DNA of 64,000 nucleotides from Campylobacteraceae bacterium (GTDB taxonomy: Bacteria > Campylobacterota > Campylobacteria > Campylobacterales > Campylobacteraceae). Under the pieces are notes generated by a model. It was not told where the DNA came from and searched no databases. It saw only the letters and a list, made by a program, of their open reading frames with translations. Below, piece by piece: positions 43,706-53,531 of this stretch. The translations under genes were made by a program, and so were the position numbers. Location: NCBI GenBank assembly GCA_031284315.1, contig JAITAB010000063.1, positions 1-64,000 of the forward strand, written 5' to 3'. How positions within the stretch are numbered: the first letter of the stretch is position 1; the number at the start of each line of letters is the position of its first letter.

Positions 43706-44993
43706 TTAATTTATCCCCCGCAAGCTCGGTTATCAAAGCTTCCACAATGTCGCCTGTTTTTAAGTTTGAAACTTCGCTTTCGTTTATCAAAATTTCGCCG
43801 TCAATTTCGCTGATGCACTCTATTTTTCGCGCTCCAAGCAAAAGCTCGTGTTCGCCGCTTTGTCCTTCTATGACTAAAATGCTCTTTTTGCCTACATGCG
43901 CTTTTAGTCTATTCGTCATGCCGTTATTCACGGCTTTTTCAAGTTTTTTGACTCTGTCGTTCAGCGTCTTTTTGGTTATTTTGCCGTCCATGTCAAAAGC
44001 CGCCGTGCCTTCCTCATCGGAATATGCGAAAATATTTACTCTGTCAAATTCAAACTCTTTCGCAAAATCAAGAAGTATTTGAAACTCTTCATCGCTCTCT
44101 TTTGGGTGTCCTGCGATAAAACTTGTGCGCACAAATGAATTTTGAGAGCTTCTCATGAGGTTTAACTGCTCTTTTATGCGTTTTGAGATAGTTCCTCTTT
44201 TCATTCTTTTTAACATATTATCGTCAATATGCTGTACGGGCATATCAAAATAGTTATGAAAAATATCCGAAGATATGATGCGCAAAATCAGAGCGTTTGA
44301 AGTTGTCGTAGGATATAGATATAAAATCCGCGCACTTTTTACGCCTTCTATTTTTTCAACCGCATTAATCAGCAAAATAAGCCCGTCGTCTATCTTTTTA
44401 TCCCTCAAATATGAACTGCTGTCCTGCGATATAAAGCTAAAATCCCAAATACCCTGTTTTGCAAGATTTTGCACCTCTTTTACTATGCTTGCTATTTCGC
44501 GCGATTTCAGCCTGCCTTTGAAACTGGGAATAGCGCAGAAACTGCATTGTTGATTACAGCCTTCGGAGAGTTTGATATATGCATGCGTATTTGAGCCGGT
44601 GATAACTCGCTCTTCGCTCTCTATCAGATAAGTCTCTTTTGAAAAGCGGCTTTTGCGCTCTTCCACGATAGCGTCTATATGGTCGTAATCCCCAACGCCG
44701 GTAAATATATCAACTTCGGGCAGCTCTTTTGTCAACTGCTCTTTATACCGCTCGCTCAAACAGCCGCTTACGACCAAAAGCGAATCTTTTTTTCTCTGTT
44801 CATGTAAAGAAAATATCGTCCGCAAGCTCTCCTCTTTTGCCGCGCCTATAAATCCGCATGTATTTACTATCAGCACATCGGCTTCGTCTGCGGCATTTGT
44901 CAGCGCGTAAGATTTGAGTCGTCCTAACATAACTTCGCTGTCTATCAGATTTTTATTGCAGCCAAGCGAGACAAGATGAAGTTTTTTGCGCAT
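43680..44993 (-). CDS. rimO: Ribosomal protein S12 methylthiotransferase RimO
   Basis: 437 residues from ATG 44993 ([12 protein letters not shown]); the ORF-track start is four codons earlier. The N-terminal Cys motifs SLGCNKN, VNTCGF and VSGCL, the radical [14 protein letters not shown] and a TRAM domain are present. It methylthiolates Asp in ribosomal protein S12. It follows panC and overlaps tilS. Confidence 0.95.
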   Translation of the reverse strand: MRKKLHLVSLGCNKNLIDSEVMLGRLKSYALTNAADEADVLIVNTCGFIGAAKEESLRTIFSLHEQRKKDSLLVVSGCLSERYKEQLTKELPEVDIFTGVGDYDHIDAIVEERKSRFSKETYLIESEERVITGSNTHAYIKLSEGCNQQCSFCAIPSFKGRLKSREIASIVKEVQNLAKQGIWDFSFISQDSSSYLRDKKIDDGLILLINAVEKIEGVKSARILYLYPTTTSNALILRIISSDIFHNYFDMPVQHIDDNMLKRMKRGTISKRIKEQLNLMRSSQNSFVRTSFIAGHPKESDEEFQILLDFAKEFEFDRVNIFAYSDEEGTAAFDMDGKITKKTLNDRVKKLEKAVNNGMTNRLKAHVGKKSILVIEGQSGEHELLLGARKIECISEIDGEILINESEVSNLKTGDIVEALITELAGDKLIASVTKLI

Positions 44994-44995
44994 TT

Positions 44996-45817
44996 TTATA
45001 TCCATAAGTTGTCTATAAGTCTTGTATTTCCGACAAATGCGGCTATAAGCAAAATAGTTTCCTTGACGGTTATTTTCTCTTTTGCTTCAAAATCGCGCGA
45101 AAGAGCCTTCGCGTAATCCACCCTTAAATCCTTCAAAGAATCCAGCATGATAAGTTCTATATTTTTCGCGTCTCTTTCGCCTTTCATGATAGCTTGAGAA
45201 GCGTTTTTCAGCGCGATGCTAAGAGACAAAGCCTGCTCCCTCTCTTTTTTACCCAAAAAGACATTCCGCGAAGAGAGCGCCAAACCGTCGCTTTCGCGCA
45301 CTATATCGCAAGGAACGATATTGACATTTAAAAAGAGAGTTTTTACCATATTTTGCACAAGATAGAGCTGCTGCGCGTCTTTTTTGCCAAAATAGGCGTT
45401 TGTCGGGCGGGCGAGATTGAAAAGCTTCAAAACGACTCTCAAAACTCCATCAAAATGTCCGGGTCGGCTGCCGCCTTCCAAAATATACGCCAGATTTACG
45501 GGAGCCAAAATCTCAGGTTCTGTTTTTGCGTACATCTCCTCTTTTGTCGGCATAAAAAGTATATCTACGCCGGATAGCGTGCAGATTTTCAAGTCTGCTT
45601 CCTCGCGGCGCGGATATTTTTCATAATCCTCATTTGGCAAAAACTGTGTCGGATTCACAAATATAGAGACGATAACCGCGTCATTTTGTATCCTTGCCTG
45701 ACGAATCAAAGAGAGGTGTCCATTGTGCATGGCGCCCATCGTAGGCACAAAACCAACGCTTCCTTTCAGCTCTTCTCTGAGTGTTTTTAACTCTTTTACT
45801 GTTGATACTATTTTCAT
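44996..45817 (-). CDS. panC: Pantothenate synthetase PanC
   Basis: 273 residues. The nucleotide-binding [21 protein letters not shown] and [13 protein letters not shown] motifs are complete. It condenses pantoate with beta-alanine in coenzyme A synthesis. It is divergent from prfB. Confidence 0.97.
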   Translation of the reverse strand: MKIVSTVKELKTLREELKGSVGFVPTMGAMHNGHLSLIRQARIQNDAVIVSIFVNPTQFLPNEDYEKYPRREEADLKICTLSGVDILFMPTKEEMYAKTEPEILAPVNLAYILEGGSRPGHFDGVLRVVLKLFNLARPTNAYFGKKDAQQLYLVQNMVKTLFLNVNIVPCDIVRESDGLALSSRNVFLGKKEREQALSLSIALKNASQAIMKGERDAKNIELIMLDSLKDLRVDYAKALSRDFEAKEKITVKETILLIAAFVGNTRLIDNLWI

Positions 45818-45829
45818 TTTAGCTGCTTT

Positions 45830-45839
45830 TCTGTAAAAT
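45830..45839 (+). promoter_or_regulatory. Candidate -10 element for prfB
   Basis: TCTGTAAAAT lies 44 bp before the prfB start in the gap with divergent panC and resembles the other TGxTAAAAT elements in this window. Confidence 0.35.
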
Positions 45840-45882
45840 CTTTTTTTAAAAAGTTGATTATATCAAAATTTACGGAGTTAGC

Positions 45883-46977
45883 TTGGATAGTTACGAATAT
45901 ACGGAGTTATTAAAAAAACTTTCGGTGAAAATAGACAATATCGCGAAAATAGTAAAAACGGACGAACTTTTAAAAAGATTGGAAGAGATAAACAAAATAG
46001 AGCAAAGTCCGAGTTTTTGGGAAGACGCCAAAAATGCGGGAACGCTTGCGAAGGAAAAAACCAAACTTACAAACATGTATAAAAAGTACGAAGACGCCAA
46101 AAATGCCGCAAATGACGCAAAAGCTTTGTGGGACATGGCAAATGACGAACAAGATGAAAGTACCTTAAACGCTCTCATGGAAGATGCTTTCAGCCTTGAA
46201 AACATAATAACGACTCTTGAAGTATCCATGATGCTTGGCGGCGAACATGACGGCGCAAACGCGATAGTAAGCATACACCCGGGCGCGGGCGGGACGGAGT
46301 CGCAGGATTGGGCGAGTATGCTTTACCGCATGTATCTTAGATGGAGCGAGCGCATGGGATATAAAGTGGAAATATTTGATTATCAAGAGGGCGAGGAAGC
46401 GGGGATTAAAGATGTGAGTTTTCTGGTAAAAGGCGAAAATGCGTACGGTTATCTGAAAGCCGAAAACGGCATTCACAGGCTTGTAAGGATAAGCCCGTTT
46501 GACGCGAACGCCAAAAGGCATACATCGTTTAGTTCTGTCATGGTAAGCCCTGAAATTGACGACGATATAGATATACAGATAGAAGAAAAAGATATAAGGA
46601 TAGATACGTACAGAGCAAGCGGCGCGGGCGGACAGCATATCAATAAAACGGAAAGCGCCATCAGAATCACGCATATTCCCACAAATATCGTAGTGCAGTG
46701 CCAAAACGACAGAAGTCAGCACAAAAACAAAGCGAGCGCGATGAAAATGTTAAAATCCAGACTTTACGAGTTGGAGCTTGAAAAACAGCAGGCGGTAAAA
46801 GACGGGATTCCAAAGAGCGAAATCGGATGGGGGCATCAGATAAGAAGTTATGTATTAGCGCCGTATCAGCAGGTAAAAGACGCCAGAAGCGGCATAGCCT
46901 ATTCGCAGGTGGAGGCTATACTGGACGGCGATATAACGAAAATCATTGAGGGCGTTTTAATTTCAACGCAAAGTTAA
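45883..46977 (+). CDS. prfB: Peptide chain release factor 2
   Basis: 364 residues from a TTG start. The UGA/UAA-recognising SPF tripeptide is in [12 protein letters not shown] and the catalytic GGQ is in [11 protein letters not shown]. The whole protein is in one frame: the programmed +1 frameshift found near codon 26 of most prfB genes is absent, so the usual autoregulation is missing. Confidence 0.96.
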   Translation: MDSYEYTELLKKLSVKIDNIAKIVKTDELLKRLEEINKIEQSPSFWEDAKNAGTLAKEKTKLTNMYKKYEDAKNAANDAKALWDMANDEQDESTLNALMEDAFSLENIITTLEVSMMLGGEHDGANAIVSIHPGAGGTESQDWASMLYRMYLRWSERMGYKVEIFDYQEGEEAGIKDVSFLVKGENAYGYLKAENGIHRLVRISPFDANAKRHTSFSSVMVSPEIDDDIDIQIEEKDIRIDTYRASGAGGQHINKTESAIRITHIPTNIVVQCQNDRSQHKNKASAMKMLKSRLYELELEKQQAVKDGIPKSEIGWGHQIRSYVLAPYQQVKDARSGIAYSQVEAILDGDITKIIEGVLISTQS

Positions 46978-46995
46978 TATAAAAAGGGGCAAGTC

Positions 46996-47325
46996 ATGAC
47001 AAAAGAGGCATTTTTAACGCAGCTCGGATACAGCGTAACGGATTCGCTTTTGACGCAGCTCGAAAGAGTGAAAAATAAAACCGTAAGTTTTGATTTGATA
47101 TCGCGCCATATCATATCGTTGAATGACAATTTAAAGCATTACGATTCGTTTGTTGCACTTTCAAACTCTCACGACTTTTTGAAGATAAAAAACCAATCAA
47201 GCGGCGAATTGCTGGCGCAGGTTAACGAACTCATAAACGCTTGGGCGAAAAAATATAAAATAGCGCTTGAAAAAGTGTCGGGCAAAGAGACATTTTACAT
47301 CAGAGGATATGCAAAAACGGAGTAA
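46996..47325 (+). CDS. Conserved hypothetical protein of 109 residues
   Basis: The product is mostly helical (GELLAQVNELINAWAKKYK) with no signal peptide or motif I recognise. It lies 18 bp after prfB with AAAGGGGCAAG upstream, in the same operon. A role near translation is only suggested by position. Confidence 0.7.
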   Translation: MTKEAFLTQLGYSVTDSLLTQLERVKNKTVSFDLISRHIISLNDNLKHYDSFVALSNSHDFLKIKNQSSGELLAQVNELINAWAKKYKIALEKVSGKETFYIRGYAKTE

Positions 47326-47362
47326 TCCGAATTTTTATTTAAACTGTCGGCAGGTTAAAAAG

Positions 47363-47660
47363 ACAGCGCTACAACGCTTGTGTCGGTTCATGGCAACAAT
47401 GCTAACCCCGAATGCTACGGGACCCTTGATATTTCAATACAACTTTTGTGTCGGTTCATGTAATAGGCGGAGTCCCTAAGGGTAAGAATTATTTTTAATT
47501 TCAATACAACTTTTGTGTCGGTTCATGTCTTGTAACTCGCTTTTTGTATAAGTACTTACATCTATTTCAATACAACTTTTGTGTCGGTTCATGTTTTAAC
47601 CAAAGATATTGAGTTGAAATACACTCCATCATTTCAATACAACTTTTGTATAGATTTAAT
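47363..47660 (-). CRISPR. Small orphan CRISPR array: three intact 30-bp repeats, two decayed end repeats, four spacers
   Basis: Intact repeats (ATTTCAATACAACTTTTGTGTCGGTTCATG on plus is 30 bp) are at 47431-47460, 47498-47527 and 47564-47593. End repeats at 47363-47392 (5' part diverged) and 47631-47660 (3' part diverged) flank spacers of 38, 37, 36 and 37 bp. Read on the minus strand, the repeat ends in ATTGAAAT, the 8-base 5'-handle seen in type I-B and type III systems, so transcription is probably leftward. The repeat at the murB side overlaps the murB stop, leaving no leader, and no cas genes are in the window. The array may be a remnant served in trans. Confidence 0.9.
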
Positions 47661-48435
47661 GCCGCGCAACTATCTCTATTTCCAGCTCCAGTTCAATGCC
47701 GAATTGCTCAAAAACGCTTTTTTTTGCTTCATTTATGAGTGTTATTGCCTCTTCGTAAGTTCCGCCGCCGAGATTTACCAAAAAATTTGCATGTATGCCG
47801 CTAAACGCCATATTTTCAAAGCGTTTGCCCTTAAATCCCGCCGCTTCCAGCAGCCGCCCCGCAAAATCATTTGGCGGATTTTTAAAACAGCTTCCCGCGC
47901 TCGGCAGTTTTGGCTGATTGCTTCTCATGCTCTTAAACGCTTCAAACAGTTCGCGGCTAAACCCCTCTTTTTTAGCAAAAACCGCTTCAAATATCACGCC
48001 TTTTATGCCGCTTTTTCTGTAACCGAAATTTATATCGCTTTTTGCTATTTTTTCGCCGTTTACCAAAACGCTGATAAGATTATCCGATATGCAAAACTCT
48101 TTCAATCCCGCGTTCATTTTCACGATGCCGCCCATTGTTCCGGGCAGTTTTTGCAGCAGTTCAAAGCCCTTTAGATTTCGTTTTTTGGCGTAACTCAAAA
48201 CTTTTCCGCCGCTTGCCGCCGCGCCGACATGCACGCCGTCTTCGTCTTCAAAAATATAATCAAATTTTTTGGAAAGCATAGCCAAAGGCGGAGGGTTTGG
48301 CGAGATTAAAAGATTATTCGCCCCGCCGATTAGAAAAACGCCTTTTGGCAAGTTATCCGCTTCGTCTATCTCTTCAACTTCAACTTTTGGTCCTATTTTG
48401 ATGCTTGAAAATTTGGAGAAATCAATCTCTCTCAT
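47656..48435 (-). CDS. murB: UDP-N-acetylenolpyruvoylglucosamine reductase MurB
   Basis: 259 residues, the short epsilon-type MurB. FAD-binding GGANNLLIS and AGSCFKNPP with the catalytic Ser are intact. It reduces UDP-GlcNAc-enolpyruvate in peptidoglycan synthesis. It overlaps the upstream gene by 4 bp, and its last codon lies within the decayed CRISPR repeat. Confidence 0.95.
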   Translation of the reverse strand: MREIDFSKFSSIKIGPKVEVEEIDEADNLPKGVFLIGGANNLLISPNPPPLAMLSKKFDYIFEDEDGVHVGAAASGGKVLSYAKKRNLKGFELLQKLPGTMGGIVKMNAGLKEFCISDNLISVLVNGEKIAKSDINFGYRKSGIKGVIFEAVFAKKEGFSRELFEAFKSMRSNQPKLPSAGSCFKNPPNDFAGRLLEAAGFKGKRFENMAFSGIHANFLVNLGGGTYEEAITLINEAKKSVFEQFGIELELEIEIVARH

Positions 48436-49292
48436 AAGTATCTATCTTTTTTATATTCAAGCGGTATCAAATAATCCCTGCATCGTATCTGCTCATCGTA
48501 AAAGCCCGCGTTGAAGCCTATCTCAAAAAGCCTGTCCACCGCATCTAATTGCTTTTCACTCATGCAAACGGAATTATCGTTTGCGTAAAGATTGAGATAT
48601 TTTTCAAGGGTTTTGTCGTCCACGCGTACCAAATTTCGCTCCAAAAGCATATTTGAAAGCTGTTTTTTGCATTTTGTAGCCGCTAAAACGGCTTTTGTCA
48701 AAATCTCCTCGCATTCGCATGCGCGCAGTAACGGCATGGAACGCCTTAAAGCCATGCCTCCGAGCGGCAGCGGCAAATCGCTTTTTGTAAAATCCGTCCA
48801 GATATTCCAAACTTCGCGCTCAACTTCAAGGCTTTCATGAAAATCCAAAATACTCTCATGTATGAGCACGCCCGCATCTGCTTCGCCGCTTAAAACCGCG
48901 CTTTCTATATCCAAAAAGTTTTTATAGATAATACGCGCATGGGGGTATGCGGCGCGAAACAGTAACGCGTTTGTCGTATGTGCGCCGCTAAGGGCGGCTT
49001 TGAAATTGCGCTTTAATTTCACGCCTTTTTTTTTGACTATTTTCGGTCCGTATCCTTCGCCGAAACTCACGGCGGTGCGCAAAAGCGCGTAATCATTTCG
49101 TATCAGCGGATAAAGAGCAAAACTTATCGCGCTTACATCGTAAGAGCCTTTTAGGGCTTCATCATTTAGCGTCTGTATGTCAAGCGCGTAATTTTCAAAT
49201 TTCAAACTCCCGTCCACCCAGCCGAATTTAATGGCGTAATACATAAAAATATCGTCCGCATCGGGCGAATGGGCAAGCTGCAATCTCTTCAA
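48432..49292 (-). CDS. mqnD: 1,4-dihydroxy-6-naphthoate synthase-like protein (MqnD/MqnA family)
   Basis: 286 residues from TTG 49292, which follows AGGAG at 7 bp, whereas ORF-track start 25 codons earlier and the ATG at 49322 lack a ribosome site. The LAHSPDADDIFMYYA start and the periplasmic-binding-protein-like fold identify the menaquinone family. It belongs to the futalosine pathway, which Campylobacterota use for menaquinone. MqnA and MqnD are similar, so the exact step is less certain. Confidence 0.85.
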   Translation of the reverse strand: MKRLQLAHSPDADDIFMYYAIKFGWVDGSLKFENYALDIQTLNDEALKGSYDVSAISFALYPLIRNDYALLRTAVSFGEGYGPKIVKKKGVKLKRNFKAALSGAHTTNALLFRAAYPHARIIYKNFLDIESAVLSGEADAGVLIHESILDFHESLEVEREVWNIWTDFTKSDLPLPLGGMALRRSMPLLRACECEEILTKAVLAATKCKKQLSNMLLERNLVRVDDKTLEKYLNLYANDNSVCMSEKQLDAVDRLFEIGFNAGFYDEQIRCRDYLIPLEYKKDRYL

Positions 49293-49383
49293 AAACGCTC
49301 CTGATTTATGCAAAATATGCATGTTAAAAAAAATTTGTCTATTGTAGCGCAAAGAAATTAAAAACATGATTTTAATTATTTTT

Positions 49384-49420
49384 TAGTGTAGCGTCAGAAA
49401 TATTTGATAATTTTACACTA
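49384..49420. promoter_or_regulatory. Inverted repeat before bacteriohemerythrin copy 2
   Basis: TAGTGTA and TACACTA are perfect 7-bp complements separated by 23 bp, with the right arm running into TATAAA, 38 bp before the start codon. It could be an operator or a looped site controlling this gene. Confidence 0.35.
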
Positions 49421-49457
49421 TAAATCAATAAACGAAATTTTATTTAAAGGATAAAAA

Positions 49458-49928
49458 ATGGCATATTGGAATTGGAAACCGTCATACGAATTGGGAATAA
49501 GCGTTATTGATAACCAGCACAAAAGACTTGTGGAGTATATTAACGAGTTAAGCGCGGCGGTTACGACAAGGGATAAAAAGCAAATCTCTTTTATACTTAC
49601 GGGTATTATAGATTATACGATTTCGCATTTCGCGTTTGAAGAGCAGTTGATAGCGGAAGCCGGCTACCCGATGGCGGGTCCTCACAAAAAGCTTCATGAA
49701 TCATTTGTGGCTGCAGTAAGCAGATACAAAAAGAGTTTTGACGAAGGATATGATATAGCAGGACAGCTCATGGCTGAGCTTCAGATTTGGCTTACATATC
49801 ATATCTCAAATGACGACATGGACTATAAAGACTGCGTAAAAAAGATGCTCGTAAACAAAGAGATACAAAAGATAGAAGATAGAGCCGAGACGAAAAAGAA
49901 GAGCTGGTTTCAGACGCTGTTTGGATAA
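49458..49928 (+). CDS. Bacteriohemerythrin (copy 2)
   Basis: 156 residues. Metal ligands are seen in DNQHKR, SHFAFEE, HKKLHESF and HISNDDMDYKD. It is a paralogue of 20034-20495, sharing the MAYWNW start and IAGQLMAELQIWLT helix. AAAGGATAAAA precedes the ATG. It is monocistronic and divergent from mqnD. Confidence 0.92.
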   Translation: MAYWNWKPSYELGISVIDNQHKRLVEYINELSAAVTTRDKKQISFILTGIIDYTISHFAFEEQLIAEAGYPMAGPHKKLHESFVAAVSRYKKSFDEGYDIAGQLMAELQIWLTYHISNDDMDYKDCVKKMLVNKEIQKIEDRAETKKKSWFQTLFG

Positions 49929-49981
49929 CGATTAAAATTCCAAACAGCCAATCGGCTCAGAGTTTTGCAAACTATTTTTGA

Positions 49982-50395
49982 TTAATCGTCAAAATCAAAC
50001 TCTTTTATTTTTTCCGCCCATGCTTTTTGTTTTTCGCTAAGTTTTAGCGCGGCATTTTTGCGCAAATTAAGATGCGTCAGTTTTAAAGCGGTTATATTTT
50101 CGGGCAGGGATATTAAATTATTCTCTTGCAGATCCAGCTTTTTGAGATTTTTAAGATTGCCCAGCTCTTCAGGCAGCGAAGACAATCCAAGAGATGAAAG
50201 GTTGAGTTCGGTAATTTTTAAAAGCGTTTTTTCGTCATAGCGCGGCATTTTTTTGCGGCTTACGCCGTTATCGTCTGCCCATTTTGCAAGAATGCCGCTC
50301 CATTTGTTCATATCATAACGCCTGTAACTTGAGACATAAACTATCATGCCAAGAGCCAAAAGACATATTATTGTCGTTATGGTTGTCGCTATCAT
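49982..50395 (-). CDS. Membrane-anchored leucine-rich repeat protein
   Basis: 137 residues. One N-terminal hydrophobic segment (TIICLLALGMIVYVSSY) anchors it; then about three leucine-rich repeats (ITELNLSSLGLSSLPEEL, LKKLDLQENNLISLPENI, LTHLNLRKNAALKL). LRRs bind proteins. No partner is known. It is convergent with the hemerythrin gene and divergent from secG. Confidence 0.8.
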   Translation of the reverse strand: MIATTITTIICLLALGMIVYVSSYRRYDMNKWSGILAKWADDNGVSRKKMPRYDEKTLLKITELNLSSLGLSSLPEELGNLKNLKKLDLQENNLISLPENITALKLTHLNLRKNAALKLSEKQKAWAEKIKEFDFDD

Positions 50396-50516
50396 AAATC
50401 AATCCTTTTTTTAAATTGCGAAATATTAGCATATTTTTTTAAAACCGAAACTTAGTGTGCCAAAAAGCTTAAAAGAGCGCAATAAAAAGGCTTTTAATAT
50501 TTTTTTAATATCGTTT

Positions 50517-50525
50517 TGATAAAAT
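50517..50525 (+). promoter_or_regulatory. Candidate -10 element for the secG operon
   Basis: TGATAAAAT lies 76 bp before secG in the 206-bp gap with the divergent LRR gene. Confidence 0.4.
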
Positions 50526-50601
50526 AATGCTCCTCTTAAAAAGCATTATGCGAAAATCGCTGATTTTTTGGGGATATTTTGTTTGGTTTTAAGGATATAA
50601 A

Positions 50602-50919
50602 ATGACAGAACTTTTATTTGTGCTTGAGTTTATTTTGGCGATTATCATCACTATTGCCGTTTTGCTTCAAAAAAGCTCATCTATCGGACTTGGCGCGTAT
50701 AGCGGCAGTAATGAATCGCTGTTCGGCGCAAAAGGTCCAAGCGGATTTTTGGCTAAATTTACGCTCGCTGTGGGGCTTTTATTTATTGTAAATACGATAA
50801 CTCTTACATATTTGTACAATCAGCAAAGCGGCGGCTCCGTAGTCGATAGTTTCGTTCCATCCGCTCCCGAAACCCTTTCGGAAGAGACTCCTTCCGCACC
50901 CGCCGCGCCTGAGATTTGA
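50602..50919 (+). CDS. secG: Protein translocase subunit SecG
   Basis: 105 residues with the two membrane segments and intervening GLGAYSGSNESLFGAKG loop of SecG. It heads an operon with a deacetylase, frr and pyrE. Pro/Ala-rich C-terminus. Confidence 0.94.
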   Translation: MTELLFVLEFILAIIITIAVLLQKSSSIGLGAYSGSNESLFGAKGPSGFLAKFTLAVGLLFIVNTITLTYLYNQQSGGSVVDSFVPSAPETLSEETPSAPAAPEI

Positions 50920-51860
50920 TGCGTCTGATAACTCTTTTGTGCGTACTCGCAGGCTATATATTTGCCGATGCGCATATTTTTTTATACCACCGCTTTAATG
51001 ACGAGCGGCATCCCTCTACCAATACGCAAAATGAGGTATTGCGCCGGCAGTTTGAATTTTTAAAAGACAATAACTATACGGTCGTGCCTTTAAAATCTAT
51101 CGTTGATAAGTTAAGTCAAAATGAAACTCTGCCCGAAAAATGGGTCGCTTTGACGATAGACGACGGATATAAAAGCTTTTTAAACGCGCTGCCGATATTT
51201 GACGAGTTTGGATATCCCTTCACGATGTTTGTATATGTTGAAGCGGCGGAGAAAAAATATCCCGATTTTTTGAGTTGGGAAGAGTTAAGAGAGCTTGAAA
51301 AACATAACGGCACGCTCGCTTTTCATTCATATTCGCATGGACGTCAGACAAGGCAGAGCGCGGAAGAGCTGAGGGAAGATTTTGAAAAGGGCTTGGAACT
51401 TTACGAAAAAAGAGTCGGCTCTAAAAGCGCGTTTTATTCGTATCCGTACGGCGAGTTTGACGATGAGGTGCAAAATATCGCGAAAGAGTTCGAATTTACC
51501 GCGATACTCAATCAAAATATCGGCACAATTTCCGATAAAAGCAGCGTATATGACTTAAACCGTTTCGCGCTGACAGGCAGTGCAAACATAAAACCTCTTT
51601 TAAAGTACGAATCCCTTGAAACGGAGTGGATAGAGCCGCAAAAATACCCCGAAAACGGCAATATCACAAAAGTAAAAGCGCGCATCAATGCCAATGTTAC
51701 GAAAGCGCAGCTTTATATTACGGATTTGGGCTGGCGCGGCGTAAAAGTAAAAGAGGGCATGATAGAATACGACATGAACGAAAAGCTAAAAAAGCAAAGA
51801 GTAAGGGTAATAATACGAACAGGCGATAAAATTTCAACAAAAATTTTAGTAAAGGATTAA
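50919..51860 (+). CDS. Polysaccharide deacetylase-like protein
   Basis: 313 residues; ATG at 50919 overlaps the secG TGA by one base (the ORF-track start is a TTG just before). A signal peptide ([15 protein letters not shown]) leads to the NodB-type domain: [15 protein letters not shown] for the metal-binding Asp, and HSYSHGRQ for the His pair. The C-terminal 60 residues form an added beta domain. It may modify cell-surface glycans; the substrate is unknown. Confidence 0.85.
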   Translation: MRLITLLCVLAGYIFADAHIFLYHRFNDERHPSTNTQNEVLRRQFEFLKDNNYTVVPLKSIVDKLSQNETLPEKWVALTIDDGYKSFLNALPIFDEFGYPFTMFVYVEAAEKKYPDFLSWEELRELEKHNGTLAFHSYSHGRQTRQSAEELREDFEKGLELYEKRVGSKSAFYSYPYGEFDDEVQNIAKEFEFTAILNQNIGTISDKSSVYDLNRFALTGSANIKPLLKYESLETEWIEPQKYPENGNITKVKARINANVTKAQLYITDLGWRGVKVKEGMIEYDMNEKLKKQRVRVIIRTGDKISTKILVKD

Positions 51861-51861
51861 C

Positions 51862-52419
51862 ATGCTGGACGAAGTTTACAAATTTGAAAAAGAGCACATG
51901 AGTAAAAGCATAGAAGCTCTCAAACGCGATTTTCAGACGCTTAGAAGCGGCAAGGTGAATATATCGGTTTTGGATAATATCCATATAGATTATTACGGTT
52001 CGCCTACGCAGTTAAATCAAGTCGCTTCCATTATGGCTGTGGATGCGGTTACGATAAGTATCTCTCCATGGGAGAAAAAACTTATAAAAGAGATTGAACG
52101 CGCAATAGCCGAAGCAAATATCGGCGTCAATCCGAACAGCGACGGCGAGGGCGTGAAGCTCTATTTTCCGCCCATGACAGTAGAACAGCGCCAAGAGAGC
52201 GCAAAACATGCAAGAGCGTTCGGCGAAAAGGCAAAAGTCGCTATCAGAAATATCCGCAAAGAGGCAAACGATAAAATCAAAAAAGCCGAAAAGGATAAAA
52301 TTTTAAGCGAAGATGCGGCCAAAAAAGGCGAAAACGAAGTGCAAAAAATCACCGATGAATTTATAAAAACGGCTGACGACCTTGTCAAGCACAAAGAAAA
52401 TGAACTTTTGAAAGTGTAA
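51862..52419 (+). CDS. frr: Ribosome recycling factor
   Basis: 185 residues with the typical [20 protein letters not shown] segment and long helical hairpin. It separates ribosome subunits after termination. It lies between the deacetylase and pyrE with no gap. Confidence 0.97.
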   Translation: MLDEVYKFEKEHMSKSIEALKRDFQTLRSGKVNISVLDNIHIDYYGSPTQLNQVASIMAVDAVTISISPWEKKLIKEIERAIAEANIGVNPNSDGEGVKLYFPPMTVEQRQESAKHARAFGEKAKVAIRNIRKEANDKIKKAEKDKILSEDAAKKGENEVQKITDEFIKTADDLVKHKENELLKV

Positions 52420-52420
52420 C

Positions 52421-53029
52421 ATGGATGTAGAAAAAATTTATAAAAACGCCAACGCCTATCTTGAAGGGCATTTTTTGCTCTCGTCAGGAAACCATTCGCG
52501 CTACTATCTGCAAAGCGCGAAAGTGCTTGAAAATCCGCGCACAGCCGCAGAACTTGCGCAAGAGCTTGCAAAACAGATAAAGATTTACGGCATAAAGGCT
52601 GATTGCGTATGCGCTCCTGCGCTTGGCGGAATATTGGCAGGTTATGAATTGGCGCGCGCGCTTGGCATTCGTTCCATTTTTACCGAAAGAGTTGAGGGCA
52701 AAATGACGCTAAGACGCGGCTTTGAAGTTAAAAAAGGCGAAAAATTTATCATTTGCGAAGATATTATAACCACGGGCGGTTCTGCCATAGAATCCGCCAG
52801 AGTTATTTTTGAAATGGGCGGACAAATAACGGCGTTTGCCGCGCTTGCCAACAGAGGATTTTGCACGCGCGTAAACAGTTCCGTCAAAACAAAACTAAGC
52901 TGTAAACTGCCGTATGATATACCGTTTTTCGCGCTTGCGGATTTTGATTTTGAGATATTTTCTCCCGAAGAGTGTCCCATGTGCAAATTCGGAAGCGTTG
53001 CCGTAAAACCCGGAAGCCGCGGCAATTAA
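52421..53029 (+). CDS. pyrE: Orotate phosphoribosyltransferase
   Basis: 202 residues. The PRPP-binding [15 protein letters not shown] motif and [12 protein letters not shown] substrate loop are intact. It makes OMP in pyrimidine synthesis. It lies 1 bp after the frr stop. Confidence 0.95.
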   Translation: MDVEKIYKNANAYLEGHFLLSSGNHSRYYLQSAKVLENPRTAAELAQELAKQIKIYGIKADCVCAPALGGILAGYELARALGIRSIFTERVEGKMTLRRGFEVKKGEKFIICEDIITTGGSAIESARVIFEMGGQITAFAALANRGFCTRVNSSVKTKLSCKLPYDIPFFALADFDFEIFSPEECPMCKFGSVAVKPGSRGN

Positions 53030-53038
53030 AACCGTAAA

Positions 53039-53488
53039 ATGCGCCGTAAAAATATAATAAAATATAACAAAATTAAATTAGAAAATGAGCATGCCGCGCC
53101 CGTTTTTAAACGCGTGAAAGCCTTTATCATTGATATGTTTATGATAAATATGCCCATTTTATATTTTACGGCTTACGTTATTTTGGACGGACGCAGCGAA
53201 TTTTTAAACAGCCAAACGGCTATATTCGCATGCACGGCGGTTTTCGGATTTATCCTCTCTTTGTTTTTTGCCGCCGCAGGACAAAGTCCGGGATATAAAG
53301 CATACCAAATCAAATTAATAGACATGCGCACGAGGGAAAAGCCGCGTTTTTTCAGGGCGTATTTTAGATTTTTTTGTTTTATATTCTCAGGCGTTACGAT
53401 AATAGGGCTTTTGCTCGCGTTTTTAAGAGCTGATAAAAAGTGTTTTCATGATATATTTTCAGATACTGTTTGCATAGAGTGTAAATAA
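53039..53488 (+). CDS. RDD-family membrane protein
   Basis: 149 residues with three hydrophobic segments and the RDD-type first-helix RVKAFIIDMFMINMP. It starts 9 bp after pyrE. Function is unknown; some relatives affect ion or drug tolerance. Confidence 0.82.
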   Translation: MRRKNIIKYNKIKLENEHAAPVFKRVKAFIIDMFMINMPILYFTAYVILDGRSEFLNSQTAIFACTAVFGFILSLFFAAAGQSPGYKAYQIKLIDMRTREKPRFFRAYFRFFCFIFSGVTIIGLLLAFLRADKKCFHDIFSDTVCIECK

Positions 53489-53531
53489 AAATATGATACA
53501 ATTAACCCTATTTTTTAATTTTTGGAGAGCC

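Noticed and set aside
46165-46722. 185-residue ORF on the minus strand opposite prfB
   Set aside because: Lies wholly inside prfB, which has all expected motifs.
47581-48174. 197-residue plus-strand ORF running from the CRISPR array into murB
   Set aside because: It is made of repeat, spacer and antisense murB sequence.
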